A stretch of 64,000 nucleotides of DNA from an uncultured Saprospiraceae bacterium (GCA_938015595.1 CALLPI010000020.1:62001-126000), one strand, 5' to 3'; numbered from the stretch's first letter, positions 7,596 through 16,891 are shown. Numbers and translations are program-made. Notes: generated by a model from the sequence alone, not told the origin.

Positions 7596-9596
7596 ATGGC
7601 CAAAAAGAACAAGAGCAACCAACGCGCCGTCAAATCTGCTCCAATCCCTACCTTTTCGGCAGCCGCCAACCCACCCATCCGCACAGCCATCGGGAAGCCC
7701 AGGCCCTGGTATCCTTGGGCTGTATTTCTGCTGGGATTTGCACTGTATGCAAATACCTTCTCACATGACTTCACGCTGGACGACGCCATTGTCATCACCG
7801 ACAATATGTTCACCCAGCAAGGTATAGCCGGTGTTCCCGGGCTGCTGAAGTACGACACCTTCTATGGTTTTTTTAAAGATCCCTCCAAAGCGAGGCTGGT
7901 GGCCGGCGGCCGTTATCGCCCCCTTACGCCTGTGATGTTTGCAACAGAAAAGTCGCTTTTTGGGGCGCATCATCGCCTGGCTGGGCACGTCATCAATGCG
8001 CTGCTGTATGGGCTGACGGGCGCTATGATTTACTGGCTGGTGCTGGCATGGTTTCAAGACCGCCCCGAAGGGCTGTTTGTAGCGCTTGGCACAGCGGTGC
8101 TTTTTGTTTGTCACCCTGTGCATACCGAAGCGGTGGCCAACATCAAAGGCAGGGATGAAATAGTGGCACTTTTGGGTAGCCTGGCTGCGTTGTGGTGGAC
8201 TTACAAAGCTTTGCAAAGCAAGCAGTTGGCTTGGCTGCTGCCCGCTATGCTGGCCTTTTTTATGGCTTTGCTCTCCAAAGAAAATGCCATCACCTTCATG
8301 GCCGTAGTCCCTCTCACGTTGTATTACTTCAGCCGAGCTAAGGCAGGAAGTATTGCAGCCTTCACTATGCCGTTGTTACTGCCAACATTGATTTTTCTGC
8401 TCATTCGTGGAGCCATCCTAGGCTGGAAACTGGGCGATCCACCCATGGAGTTGATGAACAATCCATTTCTCAAAATCGTGAATAATGAATGGGTACCCTT
8501 CAATGCCGCCGAGAAAAGCGCTACGGTCATGGTCACCTTGTGGGAATACCTACGCCTGCTGGTATGGCCACATCCGCTAACACACGACTACTATCCCCGC
8601 CATATAGATATGGCTCAATGGAACCACTGGAAGCCCCTACTGGGATTGATGCTTCATCTGGCATTACTGGCGCTGGCTATTCTGGGGCTGCGCCGTAAAG
8701 ACCCCGTGAGCTACGGCATCTGGTATTATCTTATCACGCTGTCCATTGTATCTAATGTAGTTTTTGCGGTGGGCACCAATATGTCTGAGCGTTTTATTTA
8801 CATGCCTTCAGTGGGTTTTGCGCTGGTCTTTTCCGTGTTGGTATATCGGCTGCTGGGGCGCAAGTCATCAGAAGTGTTTCCGGTAGCCAGTCTTGCTTGC
8901 ATCGGGATTGTAGCGCTGGCCTTTTCTGGCAAAACTCTGCTGCGCAATACGGTGTGGAAAGACAACCTGACCCTGTTTACTACTGATGTGAAGACCTCCT
9001 ACCGCAGCGCTAAAGTGCGCAATGCCACCGGAGGGGAGCTTTACACCCAGGCCATAAAGCCCGAAAACGAAGCGCGCCGCGAAGCCATGCTGCGCCAGGC
9101 AGTGGGGCACTTGCAGGAGGCAGTGCGCATTCACCCCACGTACAAAAATGCCTACTTGCTGCTGGGCAACTGCTACAACTACCTCAAAGAATACGAAGCC
9201 TCCGTACAGGCCTATCAAAATGCCCTGCGTATAGACGCCGACTACGCAGACGCTAAAGAAAATCTCGGCATTACCTATCGCGAAGCTGGCAAGTACTATG
9301 GCGAAACGGAAAAAAATCTGTCTAAAGCACTCGAATACCTGAATAAAGCCTACCAAATGCGCCCCACAGAGTTTGAAACTGTGCGATTGCTGGGCGTAGC
9401 CTACGGCGCCAATGGCAATTTCCAGGAGTCGGAGCGATATTTTCTCAAGGCATTGGAAATCAACGACCAACATGCGGATACCTGGTTTGACCTGGGCCTG
9501 ACCTACCTCTACGCCGGGCAGAATGCTAAAGCAGAGCCTTGTATCGCTAAAGCCAAAGCGCTGGACGCAGGGATTGAGGAAAGGAGAAGGAAGTGA
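7596..9596 (+). CDS. TMTC-like membrane glycosyltransferase with C-terminal TPRs
   Basis: 666 residues from the ATG at 7596, five bases after the preceding stop codon; a longer frame would overlap that gene. The first half is a polytopic GT-C-type membrane domain. After the first helix comes HDFTLDDAIVITDN with a DD pair (residues 62-63). Later FVCHPVHTEAVANIKGRDE resembles the conserved loop of TMTC O-mannosyltransferases and the DUF1736 family. After about ten membrane helices, residues about 500-660 form four to five TPR units (AYLLLGNCYNYLKEYEASVQ, ADAKENLGITYREAGKYY, FETVRLLGVAYGANGNFQES, ADTWFDLGLTYLYAGQNAKA). By family, such enzymes move mannose from a polyprenyl phosphate to proteins outside the cytoplasm. 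Sugar and acceptor here are unproven. Confidence 0.78.
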   Translation: MAKKNKSNQRAVKSAPIPTFSAAANPPIRTAIGKPRPWYPWAVFLLGFALYANTFSHDFTLDDAIVITDNMFTQQGIAGVPGLLKYDTFYGFFKDPSKARLVAGGRYRPLTPVMFATEKSLFGAHHRLAGHVINALLYGLTGAMIYWLVLAWFQDRPEGLFVALGTAVLFVCHPVHTEAVANIKGRDEIVALLGSLAALWWTYKALQSKQLAWLLPAMLAFFMALLSKENAITFMAVVPLTLYYFSRAKAGSIAAFTMPLLLPTLIFLLIRGAILGWKLGDPPMELMNNPFLKIVNNEWVPFNAAEKSATVMVTLWEYLRLLVWPHPLTHDYYPRHIDMAQWNHWKPLLGLMLHLALLALAILGLRRKDPVSYGIWYYLITLSIVSNVVFAVGTNMSERFIYMPSVGFALVFSVLVYRLLGRKSSEVFPVASLACIGIVALAFSGKTLLRNTVWKDNLTLFTTDVKTSYRSAKVRNATGGELYTQAIKPENEARREAMLRQAVGHLQEAVRIHPTYKNAYLLLGNCYNYLKEYEASVQAYQNALRIDADYADAKENLGITYREAGKYYGETEKNLSKALEYLNKAYQMRPTEFETVRLLGVAYGANGNFQESERYFLKALEINDQHADTWFDLGLTYLYAGQNAKAEPCIAKAKALDAGIEERRRK

Positions 9597-9705
9597 CCGG
9601 ATGACTTTGAGACTGGAAGACCGCAACTACTTGAGCATTGTAGCTTTGTGAAGGGCTGCCTGTAACCTATTAGCTTTTGCTTACCGCTGACTGTCCGCGG
9701 TGAGC

Positions 9706-10755
9706 TTACCTTCTCAAGCAGCGTACTTTCCTGAAGTGGCTCCTCAGTTCGTAGAAGTTTTCTCGAAAAGTTTGAGTGCAAGGCGACTGCCAGTGGTTAT
9801 AAGCGCCAATATCCAACAATTGAGTGTGATGCCGATAGAGTTCCTTGATGGCGTGCCAAAAGGAATGCCGAGGATCGTAAGCATGGGTGGGTTCGCTCAG
9901 GGCACCATTAAGCTCAATGATGGAGAAATGCTGGCCTTGTTCGAGTTCTTCCCAGGTGCGAAATCGGATATCGAGGCGGCCATAAAAAAAACCTGGAATC
10001 TGGCGACAAAGCGAGTCAACAACTTCGAGTAGAGCAGGGCTGGCCCGATACGACCAGTCAAGAAACATAGTGCCCAGGTTGTGATTACCTATGGGCTCCA
10101 AGCAAATGGATTCGCCAAGCTGGGGTATAATATCGAGGTTCTGCCGGTTGGCCAGGCGCTCTATTTGCATGGCGTAGCGCGGAGTTTGGGCTAGCAATTG
10201 CCGAAGCGTACGTTGGCCGTCGCCCATGACACTCATGAATTCCTTACCGGTGATGCCGGTGATGCGTCCTTGTGCTTGCTCGGGGTGACGGATGTAAAAA
10301 ATGGCAGTTTCGTTTTCGTAGGGAATTTTTTCCTGTACCAAGTACTCATAAGAAGCTAAGTGATGGTAGGCGGTCAATTCCTGCTCGCAGTGAATAACCT
10401 GAACCTGAATGCCGCGCAAGCCGAGGTCGGGCTTGACGATGACGGGATAGGTAAATCCGTGTTCCTTGAAGTCTTGAAGGAGTTGCTCTGGCGTTCCGCC
10501 CTGGATCAGGATGGTTTTCGGGTAGGAATGCGAAGGCAACAGTTGGTAGATCTGCATTTTGCTCACGTGGTACATACCGCCGTTGCGCATAGCAGGATTC
10601 ACCTGTGTGAAGTAAAAAACGCCTCGATGCTCAATAGCCTTAATTATCCATAAGGGTGCAACGGGCAGATAGAATACCCAGGAAGGCCAATACTCCCAGT
10701 ACAGCAGGCGATGTATTTGGCGCCTGAATCGCGGCCATATACCTAGGGTGTACAT
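9706..10755 (-). CDS. ATP-grasp family ligase-like protein
   Basis: 349 residues. ATP-grasp enzymes join a carboxylate to an amine or thiol through an acyl-phosphate. The N-terminal part is rich in Trp/Tyr and hydrophobic residues (LLYWEYWPSWVFYLPVAPLW) and may sit on a membrane. The ATP-grasp core runs from about residue 85: YPVIVKPDLGLRGIQVQVI, then YLVQEKIPYENETAIFYIRH, and the metal-binding end FSIIELNGALSEPTHAYDP. Weak similarity to D-Ala-D-Ala ligases is expected for the fold, but the substrate cannot be read from sequence. It lies 11 bases downstream of a DinB-family gene on the same strand. Confidence 0.75.
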   Translation of the reverse strand: MYTLGIWPRFRRQIHRLLYWEYWPSWVFYLPVAPLWIIKAIEHRGVFYFTQVNPAMRNGGMYHVSKMQIYQLLPSHSYPKTILIQGGTPEQLLQDFKEHGFTYPVIVKPDLGLRGIQVQVIHCEQELTAYHHLASYEYLVQEKIPYENETAIFYIRHPEQAQGRITGITGKEFMSVMGDGQRTLRQLLAQTPRYAMQIERLANRQNLDIIPQLGESICLEPIGNHNLGTMFLDWSYRASPALLEVVDSLCRQIPGFFYGRLDIRFRTWEELEQGQHFSIIELNGALSEPTHAYDPRHSFWHAIKELYRHHTQLLDIGAYNHWQSPCTQTFRENFYELRSHFRKVRCLRR

Positions 10756-10766
10756 GGTTGTACAAG

Positions 10767-11258
10767 CTACGTGCCCTGTTTTTGGCGCCAGGCAATGGTA
10801 GAAGGTGCTACGCCGAAAGCACCATCTACAGCCTCTGGACGTTTGAGTTCCAGCAAGGCTACCTTTATAAGCGCCTGATGATGAATACAGTGGTCGGTGC
10901 AGTAAATTAACTCTCGACAGTAGCTGCTTTGCACAGGCGAAATGTCGGCATACGATTGAGCCAACAATAGGATGGGCTTATCTGTTTTTTCCCATTGGAC
11001 AGCAATCTCCTCAAGCGCTCGCAAGGCGGCTTGTCGGTTGGTTTGCAGCATGGGGTCTCTTTTTCGGTCTTCGTAACATACCTGCCCTGCATCATAGCCT
11101 GCTTCCAGACACTGAAACATCTCAATAATGTGGCGGGTGTGCTCGCCAATGGTAGCGCCGCTCAGATTTTGAATAGGCCGAATGAACTCCACATCAGGAA
11201 GCGTTTGAAGAAGGCTGTATAGAGACTGGATAATCGTGTGGCCGCGAGAAATTTCCAT
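10767..11258 (-). CDS. DinB-family protein
   Basis: 163 residues forming the expected four-helix bundle. The putative metal-binding His residues are at 40 and 43 (IGEHTRHIIEMF) and in the late motif DHCIHHQALIKVALLEL, the usual three-His pattern of DinB/YfiT-like proteins. Many members are thiol S-transferases or other metal enzymes, but this one has no assigned reaction. It is upstream of the ATP-grasp gene and probably co-transcribed. A degenerate -7 element (TAACTTGC) lies about 50 bases upstream. Confidence 0.72.
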   Translation of the reverse strand: MEISRGHTIIQSLYSLLQTLPDVEFIRPIQNLSGATIGEHTRHIIEMFQCLEAGYDAGQVCYEDRKRDPMLQTNRQAALRALEEIAVQWEKTDKPILLLAQSYADISPVQSSYCRELIYCTDHCIHHQALIKVALLELKRPEAVDGAFGVAPSTIAWRQKQGT

Positions 11259-11323
11259 ACAACATCAATAAGGGTAATTGTGGATGCTGGTTTTCAGCGC
11301 GCAAGTTAGTGACATTCTGGCTT

Positions 11324-11722
11324 TCAGGTCGTTTTTCGGAGGGGTATACGCAATAACTCTCTGTAATGGATGCCTAACAGAGCCAAAGAAGCTGCAAAAA
11401 CCACTATGGCCAGGTAAAAAACCCTGCCGCCGTCGCCATTAATTTCAATACCAAGCGGCCCTAAATGGGCAAAAATAGCCCCGGAGATAATGCCTAGGCT
11501 CATCACGGCGCCATATATCTTTGTGCGAGGCAGTAAGATTAACAAGGCCACTATGAGTTCCGCCACACCTAGGCCAATGCGGCCATATGGCTCAACCCCC
11601 AGCCTGGAGAAAATATACACAGAGTCAGGGTGCCCCGAAAACTTGTAGTACAGAGTTTGTAGATAAATCACAGCAATGAGCACGCTGAGTGCAGGAGAAA
11701 CGATTTTCAGGAGGCGATTCAT
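11324..11722 (-). CDS. DoxX-family membrane protein
   Basis: 132 residues from ATG 11722, which begins MNRLLKIVSPALSVLIAVIY. Four hydrophobic segments are visible at about 7-25, 44-62, 67-86 and 97-116, the DoxX/MauE layout. The conserved core is YKFSGHPDSVYIFSRLG followed by GRIGLGVAELIVALLILLP. DoxX-like proteins are inner-membrane proteins often linked with redox or thiol chemistry, but the role is not fixed. An element close to the promoter consensus (CACCTTTG) lies about 40 bases upstream. It does not overlap its neighbours. Confidence 0.8.
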   Translation of the reverse strand: MNRLLKIVSPALSVLIAVIYLQTLYYKFSGHPDSVYIFSRLGVEPYGRIGLGVAELIVALLILLPRTKIYGAVMSLGIISGAIFAHLGPLGIEINGDGGRVFYLAIVVFAASLALLGIHYRELLRIPLRKTT

Positions 11723-11872
11723 CTTTTTGAATGGGTTGGGTGAAACAATGGCGCAAAGGTGCAGCTTTGCCAACAAGGCATGTGTAGTAGACAGGACAAT
11801 TGAGAACTTCGGGCAGTATGCAGCGCGACGGGATAGGGTTCTTCCGGCACATAATTTACCTCAAATACAGAT

Positions 11873-11889
11873 AAGGCACTCTGTGCCTT
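11873..11889 (-). terminator. Hairpin downstream of the FemAB-like gene
   Basis: AAGGCAC and GTGCCTT form a perfect 7-base stem with a 3-base loop, about 105 bases past the stop codon on the minus strand. The following bases (ATCTGTATTTG) are only modestly T-rich, so termination is likely but not certain. Confidence 0.45.
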
Positions 11890-11994
11890 CTGACTTAAGG
11901 ACATCACCTGCACCCTATCTGAACGCTAGTTTATGCATAGGAAGCATAGCGTGCTGCAAAGGCTGTACCGCCGATGCCGCCTTATGTCCTTGCG

Positions 11995-12963
11995 CTAAAA
12001 TCCGCTCTTCTTGCCCACAAAGGCCAGCAACTCCCACCAGCAATTGGCTGCTTTGTAAACTCGGTGATGTGGCGTAAGCACAGCACCAAACCCACGGAAT
12101 ACCTCCTCTACTGGCTCCAGCATGCTACCCTCAAAATCAAAGCTCAACCCTTGGCGCCCGCACCATTGCAGCACGTGCCACACCAGTAGATACAAGGCGC
12201 CGCTGGAGCGCAGCATAGGGTCGGCGCCGCTGAGCAAGTAGTAAGCAGTATGCGCATCCCTAACGATGTACGCACTGGCGTGGTAGCGCCCGGCATCGTC
12301 TTCGGCCAGCAGAATGAGGCGTTGCCCGCGTGGCGCTAATGCGCTATCAATACGCTCAAGGGCAGGCCAGTTGAGCGCGGGGGCATGGCGTTGCCGGCGA
12401 AGCGATAGTTCGCAAACATGGAAGAGTGCGGCCAGGTTGTCAGATTCTACTACGCGGATGGAGGCTTCTGCCTTGCGAATCCAGGTGCGCACATTGCTGC
12501 GAAAGTGGTCAAATATATTAGTCCAATCGTGCAGGTTGGGCAGTAGGTAGGTATAGTGGGTGGTTTGTCGGTAGCCACGCCAGTAAGCCGGTAGCCAGTT
12601 TTGTATGCCAGGATGCCACTCCTGATAGTAAAGTACTACTGGCGGCAATTGATCCAGAAGCTCGCCCAATACCTTTTTTTCAAACGCGTAGCGGCTTTCG
12701 CGGCGCTCCAGGTTATGCGGATAAAAAAGCAACGGCCCAGCATAGGGCGTGTAGGGTGGCATCACAATGCGGGTAATACCAAAGGTTTTGCGCAAGCAAT
12801 ACACCCATGTGCCAGTTGTATGCCCGCCTCTGTCGCGAGCCATGATGGCCTCCCAGTGTCCAGCACCAGCAGCAGCGTCGAGCCACAGCGGTTGGAAGTA
12901 AAGCGGCAGCGCTGGTTGCGAGGCTGCCCAATGACGGTAAGCATCTTGTGGCGTGGCGTACAT
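11995..12963 (-). CDS. FemAB-like GNAT-fold acyltransferase
   Basis: 322 residues. The family (Acetyltransf_6/FemAB) contains two GNAT-like domains and transfers amino acids or acyl groups, classically to peptidoglycan precursors. Diagnostic parts are NVRTWIRKAEASIRVVESDN in the middle and the C-terminal GALYLLVWHVLQWCGRQGLS followed by FDFEGSMLEPVEEVFRGFGA, the usual end of this group where a substrate-facing FxGS is conserved. No signal peptide, so it acts in the cytoplasm. There is no cell-wall gene next to it. In Bacteroidota such proteins often lie in surface-polysaccharide regions, which is not the case here. Confidence 0.78.
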   Translation of the reverse strand: MYATPQDAYRHWAASQPALPLYFQPLWLDAAAGAGHWEAIMARDRGGHTTGTWVYCLRKTFGITRIVMPPYTPYAGPLLFYPHNLERRESRYAFEKKVLGELLDQLPPVVLYYQEWHPGIQNWLPAYWRGYRQTTHYTYLLPNLHDWTNIFDHFRSNVRTWIRKAEASIRVVESDNLAALFHVCELSLRRQRHAPALNWPALERIDSALAPRGQRLILLAEDDAGRYHASAYIVRDAHTAYYLLSGADPMLRSSGALYLLVWHVLQWCGRQGLSFDFEGSMLEPVEEVFRGFGAVLTPHHRVYKAANCWWELLAFVGKKSGF

Positions 12964-13504
12964 GGTAAATACGTTGTACTATCAAAATAACCTGACGCGC
13001 CGCGAATGTGAGGATTTTTTGGCACAAAAACCACCCATCCTCGCCAAGATAAACGATGCAAGAACGATCTCTATCATAGCGCTGCTCTGCTGGCAGGTAC
13101 ACATTTATGACAACTACAAACTTTTGTGACTTTTCTGAGATGGCCATGCACTTCAATCCTCCAATGAGCTTGCAAACAGTGCATTGCCGTGGTCAATCAG
13201 TTCGTACATATCCAAAGATCAAGTGTACCTTAAGGAGACAAAAAAATCCTCATCCTGCCGGCATCACCAACCCCCAAAACTTCGCCCAAACTCAAGCGGC
13301 ACACAGCTGAAACACTGCTGCACATAGATACGCTAAACTGGGCTTGAATAATAGGACATGTCATAATTGAAAAATACCCTGGCAACTTGCACGCTTCTGC
13401 TCTGCTGGCACTCAAATGCGTATAGCAATCAACCATCCGCAGCCAGCGCGTGTCTTACTGATGACAAAGCAAAAACCTGACTTCGCCATGCCGCGCAAAA
13501 ACGC
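12964..13504. other. 540-base intergenic region
   Basis: No convincing gene on either strand; the short open frames lack family features and promoters. A near-inverted repeat is present: GAGGATTTTTTG at 13010-13021 against CAAAAAAATCCTC at 13239-13251. The right end holds the promoter of the next lipoprotein gene. Confidence 0.5.
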
Positions 13505-13512
13505 TACCTTTG
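13505..13512 (+). promoter_or_regulatory. -7 promoter element of the DUF4249-like gene
   Basis: TACCTTTG, an exact TAnnTTTG match, 23 bases before the ATG at 13536. It rules out the longer in-frame starts upstream. Confidence 0.65.
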
Positions 13513-13535
13513 CTGCTTCAACAAGTCTGTTTGAT

Positions 13536-14537
13536 ATGACCCGACTGCTTTTTCCTGCGCTGGCCGCTCTCCTCTTGTTAGGTAGTGCATGCAGCACTGA
13601 CTTTGAGCTGGAAGCCCCCTGGAAGGACATCCCCATCGTGTATGGCTTTCTGGATTTGCAAGACACCGCCCACTACATTCGCTTGGAGAAAGCATTCCTG
13701 CAGCCTGGTGGCAATGCCAACCAGATTGCCCAAATTGCCGACTCACTGTACTATCCCCCTTCGGTGACGGTACAAATTGAAAAGCGCACCACTGGTCAGC
13801 GCTTCACCCTACAGCGTGTGGACGGTAACACCGAAGGCTATCCTCGCCACAGCGGGCCTTTTGCCACAGCGCCCAACTACCTGTACAAAATACCCGCCTC
13901 CGTACTGGGGCTGGTAGCCGAGCAACCCGTGAGGCTCATCATCAACCGAGGCAGTGGCTTACCAGCGGTTACTGCTGATACCCGCGTACTTGGCCCCATC
14001 ACCCCCAGGGTTACCTCGCCGGCTAACCCACTCAACCTCGACTACAACCGCAACTTGCTCTTTATTTGGGAATGCTCGCCCTCCGCCATCATCTTTGATA
14101 TACGCATGCGCATTCACTATCGGGAAGTCGGCCCTTCCGGCTCAGAAAATAAAACCTTGGAGTGGGCTATCAAACGCGACCTTCAAAAAGCCCAGCCCAA
14201 TGCCGACAACGTGCGCTTTGACGACGTGAAGGGCGAAGACTTCTTCCGCTTTGTAGGTGCCAATATTGAACCGGCTGCAAGCCGCCAGCGCTTCCTGCAA
14301 GGCATCGACTTGGTTTACACAGCCGGCGGTGCCGAACTACGCGACCTTATCCAGCTGGAGCGTGCCAACACCGGTATCACCAGCTCGCAGGCCATACCCG
14401 TATATTCCAATCTTTCAGAAGGCAGAGGCATTTTCTCCTCGCGAAGCAGCGTGGTACGTAGCGGGCTTACCCTTAACTCCCCCGCTATGGACTCGCTGCG
14501 CTTCGGCATTTACACCCGCCAGTTGAATTTCCAGTAA
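13536..14537 (+). CDS. DUF4249-like lipoprotein
   Basis: 333 residues from ATG 13536, chosen because it directly follows the promoter and gives a lipoprotein signal (MTRLLFPALAALLLLGSAC, lipid-bearing Cys19). The body is beta-rich. An early segment IVYGFLDLQDTAHYIRLEKA and a late segment VYSNLSEGRGIFSSRSSVVR resemble DUF4249. The second lipoprotein at 62.6-63.6 kb has a matching end (VFSNIQEGYGIFALGNAV), which is my main reason for the assignment. DUF4249 proteins usually sit beside a TonB-dependent receptor; here the neighbour is a helicase gene 24 bases downstream. Function unknown; expected at the outer membrane. Confidence 0.65.
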   Translation: MTRLLFPALAALLLLGSACSTDFELEAPWKDIPIVYGFLDLQDTAHYIRLEKAFLQPGGNANQIAQIADSLYYPPSVTVQIEKRTTGQRFTLQRVDGNTEGYPRHSGPFATAPNYLYKIPASVLGLVAEQPVRLIINRGSGLPAVTADTRVLGPITPRVTSPANPLNLDYNRNLLFIWECSPSAIIFDIRMRIHYREVGPSGSENKTLEWAIKRDLQKAQPNADNVRFDDVKGEDFFRFVGANIEPAASRQRFLQGIDLVYTAGGAELRDLIQLERANTGITSSQAIPVYSNLSEGRGIFSSRSSVVRSGLTLNSPAMDSLRFGIYTRQLNFQ

Positions 14538-14561
14538 CAGCGCTTTCCCAAAGATTTTGCC

Positions 14562-16844
14562 ATGAGTCGCTATCTCCAGGAACTCAATGACGTGCAAAGC
14601 CAGGCAGTCACCACTACAGAAGGGCCTGTGTTGGTGGTAGCCGGCCCCGGCTCTGGCAAGACGCGAGTACTCACTTATCGTATTGCCTACCTCATTGAGC
14701 AGGGTGTAGCTCCCTGGAATATACTAACGCTGACCTTCACTAACAAAGCCGCCCGCGAAATGAAGGAGCGCATTGCTCGAGTTGTAGGCGATCGCGCAGA
14801 GCAAGTGTGGGCCGGTACATTTCACTCCATCTTCGCGCGCATCCTTCGCGCCGAAGCAGATAAAATCGGCTACCCCCCTCACTTCACCATCTACGATACA
14901 GAGGATACCAAAAGCGTGCTTAGCGCCATTGTGCGCGAAATGAACCTGGATAAAGACGCCTACAACGTCAATACCTTGCGCGCTCGCATCTCCTCCGCCA
15001 AGAGCAACCTCATCACGCCCAGGCGCTACGAGGAAAACGACGAACTGCGCGAAGAAGATCGGCGCCAAAACCGACCGCTCATCTACGCTATTTACGAAAA
15101 ATACGTGGCTCGCTGTAAGCGCTCCGGCGCCATGGACTTTGACGATCTCCTCTACCGCCTCTATGAACTACTGCAGAAAAACCCCGACAATGTGCTGGAA
15201 AAATACCGCCAGCGTTTTCGCTACGTGTTAGTGGACGAATTTCAGGACACCAACTACCTGCAGTATGCTATTGTGCGCAAGCTCGTCAACTACGACCACA
15301 GCCCCCGAAACATCTGTGTGGTAGGTGACGACGCCCAGAGTATCTACGCCTTTCGAGGCGCTACCATCCAGAACATTCTCGACTTTGAACAGGACTTCAA
15401 GCCCTTCGGTATCAAAGTCTTCAAGCTGGAGCAAAACTACCGCTCCACCGAGCCTATTGTGCAAGCTGCCAACGAGGTGATCCAGCACAATCGCCGGCAA
15501 ATTCAAAAGAAAATCTGGTCTTACAAAGGCCAGGGGCAGCGCATTAAGGTTATCAAAGCCCGCACCGATGCCGAGGAAGGAACCCGCGTAGTGGACACCC
15601 TGCTGGAGCAGAAAAACCGCTTTCACCTGCGCAATAGCGATATTGCTATACTGTACCGCACCAACGCTCAGTCGCGTATATTTGAAGAGTACCTGCGCAA
15701 GTTCAATGTGCCCTATCGCGTATTTGGCGGTCAGTCGTTCTATCAACGCAAGGAAGTCAAAGACCTCATTGCCTACCTGCGCCTGGCTGTAAACCCCAGT
15801 GACGAAGAGGCCCTGCGCCGCGTCATCAATTACCCCAGGCGGGGCATTGGCGAAGCCACCATAGACAAAATCAGCGCATTGGCCGGCCAAAGCAACCGCC
15901 GCATGTGGGAGTGCCTTGCCGAAGCAGAAGGCAGCCCCCGCGTACGAGCAGCCATAGCCAGCTTCATCGCTATGATGACCGACTTTCACCAGCGCACCAC
16001 CCGACAGAACGCCTATGAACTGGCACTGGACATTGCCCGCGCCTCCGGCCTGGTAGATGAGCTCAAAAAAGACACCACTGTAGAAGGTATTGGCCGAAAG
16101 GACAATCTCGATGCCTTGCTGGATGGCATCAAGTCTTTTGTGGAGGAAACTACTCAGCAGGCCGAAGCGCTCAATCCGTCCGATGTGAGCCTAGCGGCCT
16201 ATCTGCAAAACATAGCCTTGCTCACCGACATGGACGAACCTACCGACGACAACGATTTCGTCACCCTTATGTCAGTACATGCCGCCAAGGGGCTCGAGTT
16301 CAAGTCCATCTTCGTAGTAGGGCTGGAGGAGAACCTGTTTCCCTCTTACCTGTCTATGGAAAGCCCTGAAAGCATGGAAGAAGAGCGACGCCTGTTTTAT
16401 GTGGCCATCACGCGAGCAGAGCAGTTGCTCACCCTCTCCTACGCCGAACACCGCTATCGCTACGGTCAGATGCGCCGCAATGACCCCAGCCGCTTCCTGA
16501 GCGAACTGCCGCGCAAGTGCCTCGAAAGCACTGCTGCCATGAGTTGGTCGCGCAACTCAGACGACGATGATGAGCAGCCCCGCGCCTCGGGCGTACAGGG
16601 TGCATTCTCAGTAAAGCGGCGCCCTGTTGCCCCCGCCACGCAAATAGATCTTAAAGACTTCAAGCCTAGCCCTTCTGACACTATCGAAAAAGGCATGCAG
16701 GTGCTGCACCTGAAGTTTGGCAAGGGGCAAGTGCTTTCTGTAGAAGGCCACAAAGACAATCGCGTGGCTACCATCCGCTTCGAGGGGGATGATAATATCG
16801 AGCGGCGCATCATGCTCAAGTTTGCCAAGTTACAAATTCTGTAG
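14562..16844 (+). CDS. uvrD: UvrD/PcrA-type ATP-dependent DNA helicase
   Basis: 760 residues. This superfamily 1A 3'-5' helicase unwinds DNA in nucleotide excision and mismatch repair and strips proteins such as RecA. Motif I is AGPGSGKT (residues 27-34), motif Ia TFTNKAAREMKERI, motif II VDEFQDTN, motif III VVGDDAQSIYAFRGA, motif IV FKLEQNYRS, motif V TLMSVHAAKGLEF and motif VI RRLFYVAITRAE. The C-terminus ends with GMQVLHLKFGKGQVLSVEG, the Tudor-like segment that binds RNA polymerase in PcrA-type enzymes. It follows the lipoprotein gene by 24 bases and may share its transcript. Confidence 0.95.
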   Translation: MSRYLQELNDVQSQAVTTTEGPVLVVAGPGSGKTRVLTYRIAYLIEQGVAPWNILTLTFTNKAAREMKERIARVVGDRAEQVWAGTFHSIFARILRAEADKIGYPPHFTIYDTEDTKSVLSAIVREMNLDKDAYNVNTLRARISSAKSNLITPRRYEENDELREEDRRQNRPLIYAIYEKYVARCKRSGAMDFDDLLYRLYELLQKNPDNVLEKYRQRFRYVLVDEFQDTNYLQYAIVRKLVNYDHSPRNICVVGDDAQSIYAFRGATIQNILDFEQDFKPFGIKVFKLEQNYRSTEPIVQAANEVIQHNRRQIQKKIWSYKGQGQRIKVIKARTDAEEGTRVVDTLLEQKNRFHLRNSDIAILYRTNAQSRIFEEYLRKFNVPYRVFGGQSFYQRKEVKDLIAYLRLAVNPSDEEALRRVINYPRRGIGEATIDKISALAGQSNRRMWECLAEAEGSPRVRAAIASFIAMMTDFHQRTTRQNAYELALDIARASGLVDELKKDTTVEGIGRKDNLDALLDGIKSFVEETTQQAEALNPSDVSLAAYLQNIALLTDMDEPTDDNDFVTLMSVHAAKGLEFKSIFVVGLEENLFPSYLSMESPESMEEERRLFYVAITRAEQLLTLSYAEHRYRYGQMRRNDPSRFLSELPRKCLESTAAMSWSRNSDDDDEQPRASGVQGAFSVKRRPVAPATQIDLKDFKPSPSDTIEKGMQVLHLKFGKGQVLSVEGHKDNRVATIRFEGDDNIERRIMLKFAKLQIL

Positions 16845-16891
16845 CAGCCGGTTTCACGTGTAGAAGGCAAGGGTTTCTTTTTTCTCCATGC

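Noticed and set aside
9680-9704. Hairpin CTTACCGC/GCGGTGAG in a convergent gap
   Set aside because: Only 8 pairs with a wobble and no T run on either strand.
9700-10032. 110-codon plus-strand frame at the end of the ATP-grasp gene
   Set aside because: Antisense to the conserved C-terminal half of the ATP-grasp domain, no promoter.
13010-13251. Inverted repeat GAGGATTTTTTG / CAAAAAAATCCTC as ends of a mobile element
   Set aside because: No transposase, no target-site duplication seen and the enclosed 220 bases have no gene.
13107-13310. 67-codon frame in the 13 kb gap
   Set aside because: No promoter, no hydrophobic or conserved pattern; region looks non-coding.
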